From NCBI RefSeq assembly GCF_900142035.1, contig NZ_FQZI01000004.1, forward strand, positions 214,677 to 278,676: a stretch of 64,000 bases of DNA, given 5' to 3'. The DNA comes from Flavobacterium terrae (GTDB lineage Bacteria > Bacteroidota > Bacteroidia > Flavobacteriales > Flavobacteriaceae). The notes under the pieces are model-generated. The model saw nothing but the letters and a program-made list of their open reading frames with translations, was not told where the DNA came from and ran no database searches. The position numbers and the translations under genes were made by a program. This document shows positions 61,733 to 64,000 of this stretch, in pieces. Position 1 is the first letter of the stretch. The number at the start of each line of letters is the position of its first letter.

Positions 61733-63016
61733 ATGAGAATAGAAGATATCTACCAGTGTTTTTTACAATGTGACTCAGTCTCAACTGATACACGTAAAAT
61801 TGAAGCTAATTCTCTTTTTATAGCTTTAAAAGGAGAAAATTTTGATGCTAACACATTTGCAGAAGAAGCCTTGAAGAAAGGCGCTTTATTTGTTATTATA
61901 GACGATAAAAAAGTATTTACTGATGAGAATAAAATGATTCTTGTAAAGGATAGTTTAAAAACTTTACAAGAATTAGCAAATTATCATAGAAATCAGTTAG
62001 GATTACCAATTATAGCATTAACTGGCAGTAACGGAAAAACAACCACTAAAGAGTTAATTAATTCGGTACTTTCAACAAAATACAACACAAAAGCAACCAT
62101 AGGAAATCTTAACAATCATATTGGTGTCCCATTAACATTACTTTCTTTCAATGAAGATACAGATATTGGAATAGTAGAAATGGGGGCAAATCACCAAAAA
62201 GAAATTGAAATGCTTTGCGAAATTGCTCAACCTGATTATGGTTATATAACAAACTTTGGGAAAGCACATTTAGAGGGTTTTGGAGGTGTAGAAGGAGTTA
62301 TAAAGGGGAAAAGCGAACTGTATAATTATTTAAGAAACAACAATAAAATTGCTTTTGTAAATAATGATGATCCAATACAAGTGGAAAAGAGTACTAAAAT
62401 TAATTCTTTTACTTTTGGAATAAACAACATTGGAGATATCAATATAAAATCAATTGAAGCTAATCCAATGGTAAAAATTGATTTTAACGAAGAACAAATC
62501 AATTCTAACTTGATTGGCATATACAATGCTAATAATATAAATGCAGCAATTACAATTGGTAAATATTTTAACATCACAGATATTGAGATTAAAAAAGCAA
62601 TTGAAAATTATCTACCAAATAATAATCGCTCACAACTGATTGAAAAAAATAAAAACAAAATAATATTGGATGCTTATAATGCAAATCCGAGTAGTATGCA
62701 GGCCGCAATAACAAATTTTATTCAACTAGATTCAAAAGAAAAAATAGCGATTTTAGGTGATATGTTTGAACTTGGCAAAGAAAGTATTGCAGAACATAAA
62801 AAAATAGTGGAAATACTAGAAAAACAGCCTCATATAAGAACATATTTCATTGGCAAAGACTTTTATAGCACTAAAATTGAGTCAAATCATATTCATTTCA
62901 TGAAAAATTTTTCAGATTTTGAAAACTATTTAAAGAAAGATAAAATTGAGAATAAAACAATCCTGATTAAAGGATCAAGAGGAATGGCACTAGAAAAAAC
63001 ATTAGATTTACTATAA
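61733..63016 (+). CDS. murF: UDP-N-acetylmuramoyl-tripeptide--D-alanyl-D-alanine ligase
   Basis: About 427 residues from the ATG at 61733 (MRIEDIYQCFLQC); an earlier in-frame ATG lies inside the gldJ terminator. MurF adds the D-Ala-D-Ala dipeptide to the muropeptide precursor in the cytosol. The ATP-binding site is ALTGSNGKTTTKELI, followed by NLNNHIGVPLTLL, VEMGANHQKEI, FGKAHLEGFGG and LDAYNANPSSMQAAI. A good terminator follows the gene. Confidence 0.94.
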   Translation: MRIEDIYQCFLQCDSVSTDTRKIEANSLFIALKGENFDANTFAEEALKKGALFVIIDDKKVFTDENKMILVKDSLKTLQELANYHRNQLGLPIIALTGSNGKTTTKELINSVLSTKYNTKATIGNLNNHIGVPLTLLSFNEDTDIGIVEMGANHQKEIEMLCEIAQPDYGYITNFGKAHLEGFGGVEGVIKGKSELYNYLRNNNKIAFVNNDDPIQVEKSTKINSFTFGINNIGDINIKSIEANPMVKIDFNEEQINSNLIGIYNANNINAAITIGKYFNITDIEIKKAIENYLPNNNRSQLIEKNKNKIILDAYNANPSSMQAAITNFIQLDSKEKIAILGDMFELGKESIAEHKKIVEILEKQPHIRTYFIGKDFYSTKIESNHIHFMKNFSDFENYLKKDKIENKTILIKGSRGMALEKTLDLL

Positions 63017-63020
63017 TACG

Positions 63021-63040
63021 AATCCAGCTAATGCTGGATT
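63021..63040 (+). terminator. Terminator of murF
   Basis: Stem AATCCAGC / GCTGGATT with a TAAT loop and seven T. Confidence 0.88.
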
Positions 63041-63072
63041 TTTTTATTAAATTTATTTAAAATAAGTTAATA

Positions 63073-63711
63073 ATGAACACAAGCAACACTTGGGAAGAAA
63101 AACTTGCACCTCTCTTATTAAAATATAAACACAAAAAGCATCCATTAGATTATCAAAATCTTTATCAATTAATGATAATGGTAATTCTTTCCGCACAAGA
63201 TTCAGATGCCAATATAAATAAGGTTGCTCCAGCTCTTTTTGAAATGTATCCAAATTTAGAAACTCTGTCAGTATCAAGCATCGATGCATTGGTTCCATAT
63301 ATTTCAAAAGTAAGAAATTTTGGAACTAAAGCTAGTTGGATTATTGAAATTGCCCAAACACTAAAAGAAGATAAAAATATTCCACTTACAATGGAAGAAT
63401 TAACGAGTCTTAAAGGCATAGGAAGAAAATCAGCAAATGTTATCATGCGTGAAATGAAATCACCTGCAGAAGGTATTATAGCAGATTTACATGTAATAAG
63501 AGTCGCACCAAGAATAGGATTAGTCAACGAAACAAAAGATGGAAACAAAGTCGAAAAACAACTTATGCAAGTTCTATCCGAAGAAATCTGGGGTGAAATT
63601 GGTATGGCAATTTCCTTTTTAGGTCGCGAAATTTGCCGACCTACCAACCCTAAATGTAACCAGTGTCCAATTAATGCTCATTGTAATTACTTCAATACAC
63701 TTAAAAATTAA
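63073..63711 (+). CDS. nth: Endonuclease III (DNA glycosylase/AP lyase)
   Basis: A 212-residue base-excision-repair enzyme that removes oxidised pyrimidines and cuts at the AP site. The helix-hairpin-helix is LTSLKGIGRKSANVIM with the catalytic Lys (K in GRKSA-type motif) and a following Asp in GIIADLHVIRV. The iron-sulphur cluster ligands are in CRPTNPKCNQCPINAHC (C-x6-C-x2-C-x5-C). It is slightly longer than average by its N terminus and ends 240 bases before the convergent 5S rRNA end. Confidence 0.93.
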   Translation: MNTSNTWEEKLAPLLLKYKHKKHPLDYQNLYQLMIMVILSAQDSDANINKVAPALFEMYPNLETLSVSSIDALVPYISKVRNFGTKASWIIEIAQTLKEDKNIPLTMEELTSLKGIGRKSANVIMREMKSPAEGIIADLHVIRVAPRIGLVNETKDGNKVEKQLMQVLSEEIWGEIGMAISFLGREICRPTNPKCNQCPINAHCNYFNTLKN

Positions 63712-63768
63712 AAACCTTTACAATATTCAAAATGATAAAATCAGTATTTTACGAGTTTCCTTTTTATG

Positions 63769-63848
63769 GCGTGCCCCTTAAGGGTCGGGCTGTACGTTAT
63801 ATCTTTTGCATATAATTTGCAAAAGGATACCACTTCCATCCCTCACGC
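63769..63848. ncRNA. Structured intergenic element, repeat family or small RNA
   Basis: The ends GCGTG (63769-63773) and CACGC (63844-63848) pair. Inside are CCCTT-AAGGG (63775-63784) and a long hairpin CTTTTGCA-TATAATT-TGCAAAAG (63803-63825), with GGGTCGGGCTGTACG and CCACTTCCATCCCTCA between them. I recall similar GCGTGCCCC...CCCTCACGC elements in many flavobacterial intergenic regions, from memory only. It may be a repeat or a conserved RNA. Confidence 0.5.
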
Positions 63849-63912
63849 TACCAACTCATTTAACAAAACACCAAAGAAGTACATCATTTCACACAAATTA
63901 ACATAAAAACAA

Positions 63913-63940
63913 AAAACCCTATCAGATTTGATAGGGTTTT
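63913..63940. terminator. Terminator of the rRNA operon
   Basis: Perfect 12-bp stem AAAACCCTATCA / TGATAGGGTTTT with a GATT loop, T-rich on the minus strand, a few bases past the 5S rRNA 3' end. Confidence 0.88.
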
Positions 63941-63950
63941 TTAAAAGAAA

Positions 63951-64000
63951 GGCGGCGACATACTCTCCCACAGGATTGCAGTACCATCTGCGCAGGCGGG
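63951..64000 (-). rRNA. rrf: 5S rRNA, 3' end only
   Basis: Read on the minus strand, the last 50 bases match the 3' half of 5S rRNA: CCTGCGCAGATGGTACTGC, then GGGAGAGTATGTCGCCGCC. The rest of the rRNA operon lies beyond the window edge. The exact 3' end may be a few bases lower than 63951. Confidence 0.9.

Overview
The window is chromosomal DNA of a Flavobacteriaceae bacterium, most likely Flavobacterium. It is AT-rich, uses Bacteroidetes-type -7 boxes (TAnnTTTG), and carries the gliding and type IX secretion block porV, porU, gldJ. It also has two secreted proteins with type IX sorting tails and intergenic repeat families typical of this group. One edge cuts gcvP; the other cuts a 5S rRNA gene on the minus strand.

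Layout. 1-2.1 kb: 3' part of gcvP and a group III truncated haemoglobin. 2.1-9.5 kb (minus): two paralogous secreted beta-propeller proteins and a LytS/LytTR-type two-component pair; tandem 21-bp-spaced sites in front of both secreted genes (and, weaker, in front of the kinase) suggest one small regulon. 9.7-12.4 kb: a ketoacyl synthase III and three small exported or lipoprotein genes. 12.4-20.1 kb: a complete type II-C CRISPR-Cas locus with cas1, cas2, 25 repeats and 24 spacers, a convergent cas9 of 1458 aa, and a tracrRNA read away from cas9. 20.1-27.7 kb: an accessory stretch with a four-gene operon that includes a PD-(D/E)XK nuclease-like protein, a lipoprotein / TPR kinase / LuxR-like regulator operon, an unknown membrane protein and an XRE regulator. 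28-30 kb: a fatty-acid desaturase and a DUF1826 protein. 30.1-38 kb: a cassette between two 49-bp direct repeats, holding a 1072-aa LysM / GH104-like / M23 cell-wall hydrolase, a translationally coupled lipoprotein and further lipoprotein or secreted genes, one present also as a decayed copy. It is followed by an AbiH-family anti-phage gene. 39.5-44.2 kb: a surface-glycan cluster. 44.2-54.6 kb: a hybrid kinase lacking the usual phospho-histidine, mlaE/mlaF, a sphingomyelinase-like lipoprotein, manC, a SprT-like protein, a four-helix-bundle gene between small repeats, an SDR, pyruvate dehydrogenase E2 and E1alpha, and cdd. 54.7-64 kb: porV, porU, gldJ, murF, nth, a structured intergenic element and the 5S rRNA end.

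The most interesting signal is regulatory. A 14-bp palindrome, TACGG-N4-CCGTA, lies upstream of cas1, between cas9 and the tracrRNA, upstream of the nuclease-containing operon, and upstream of the membrane protein at 25.6 kb. In the three clearest cases a perfect TAnnTTTG box begins 35, 36 or 37 bp from the start of the palindrome. This suggests one activator controls CRISPR immunity together with neighbouring accessory genes; the LuxR-like response regulator encoded among them (22540-23208) is the obvious candidate. All functional statements are inferred from sequence reading; no database search was run.
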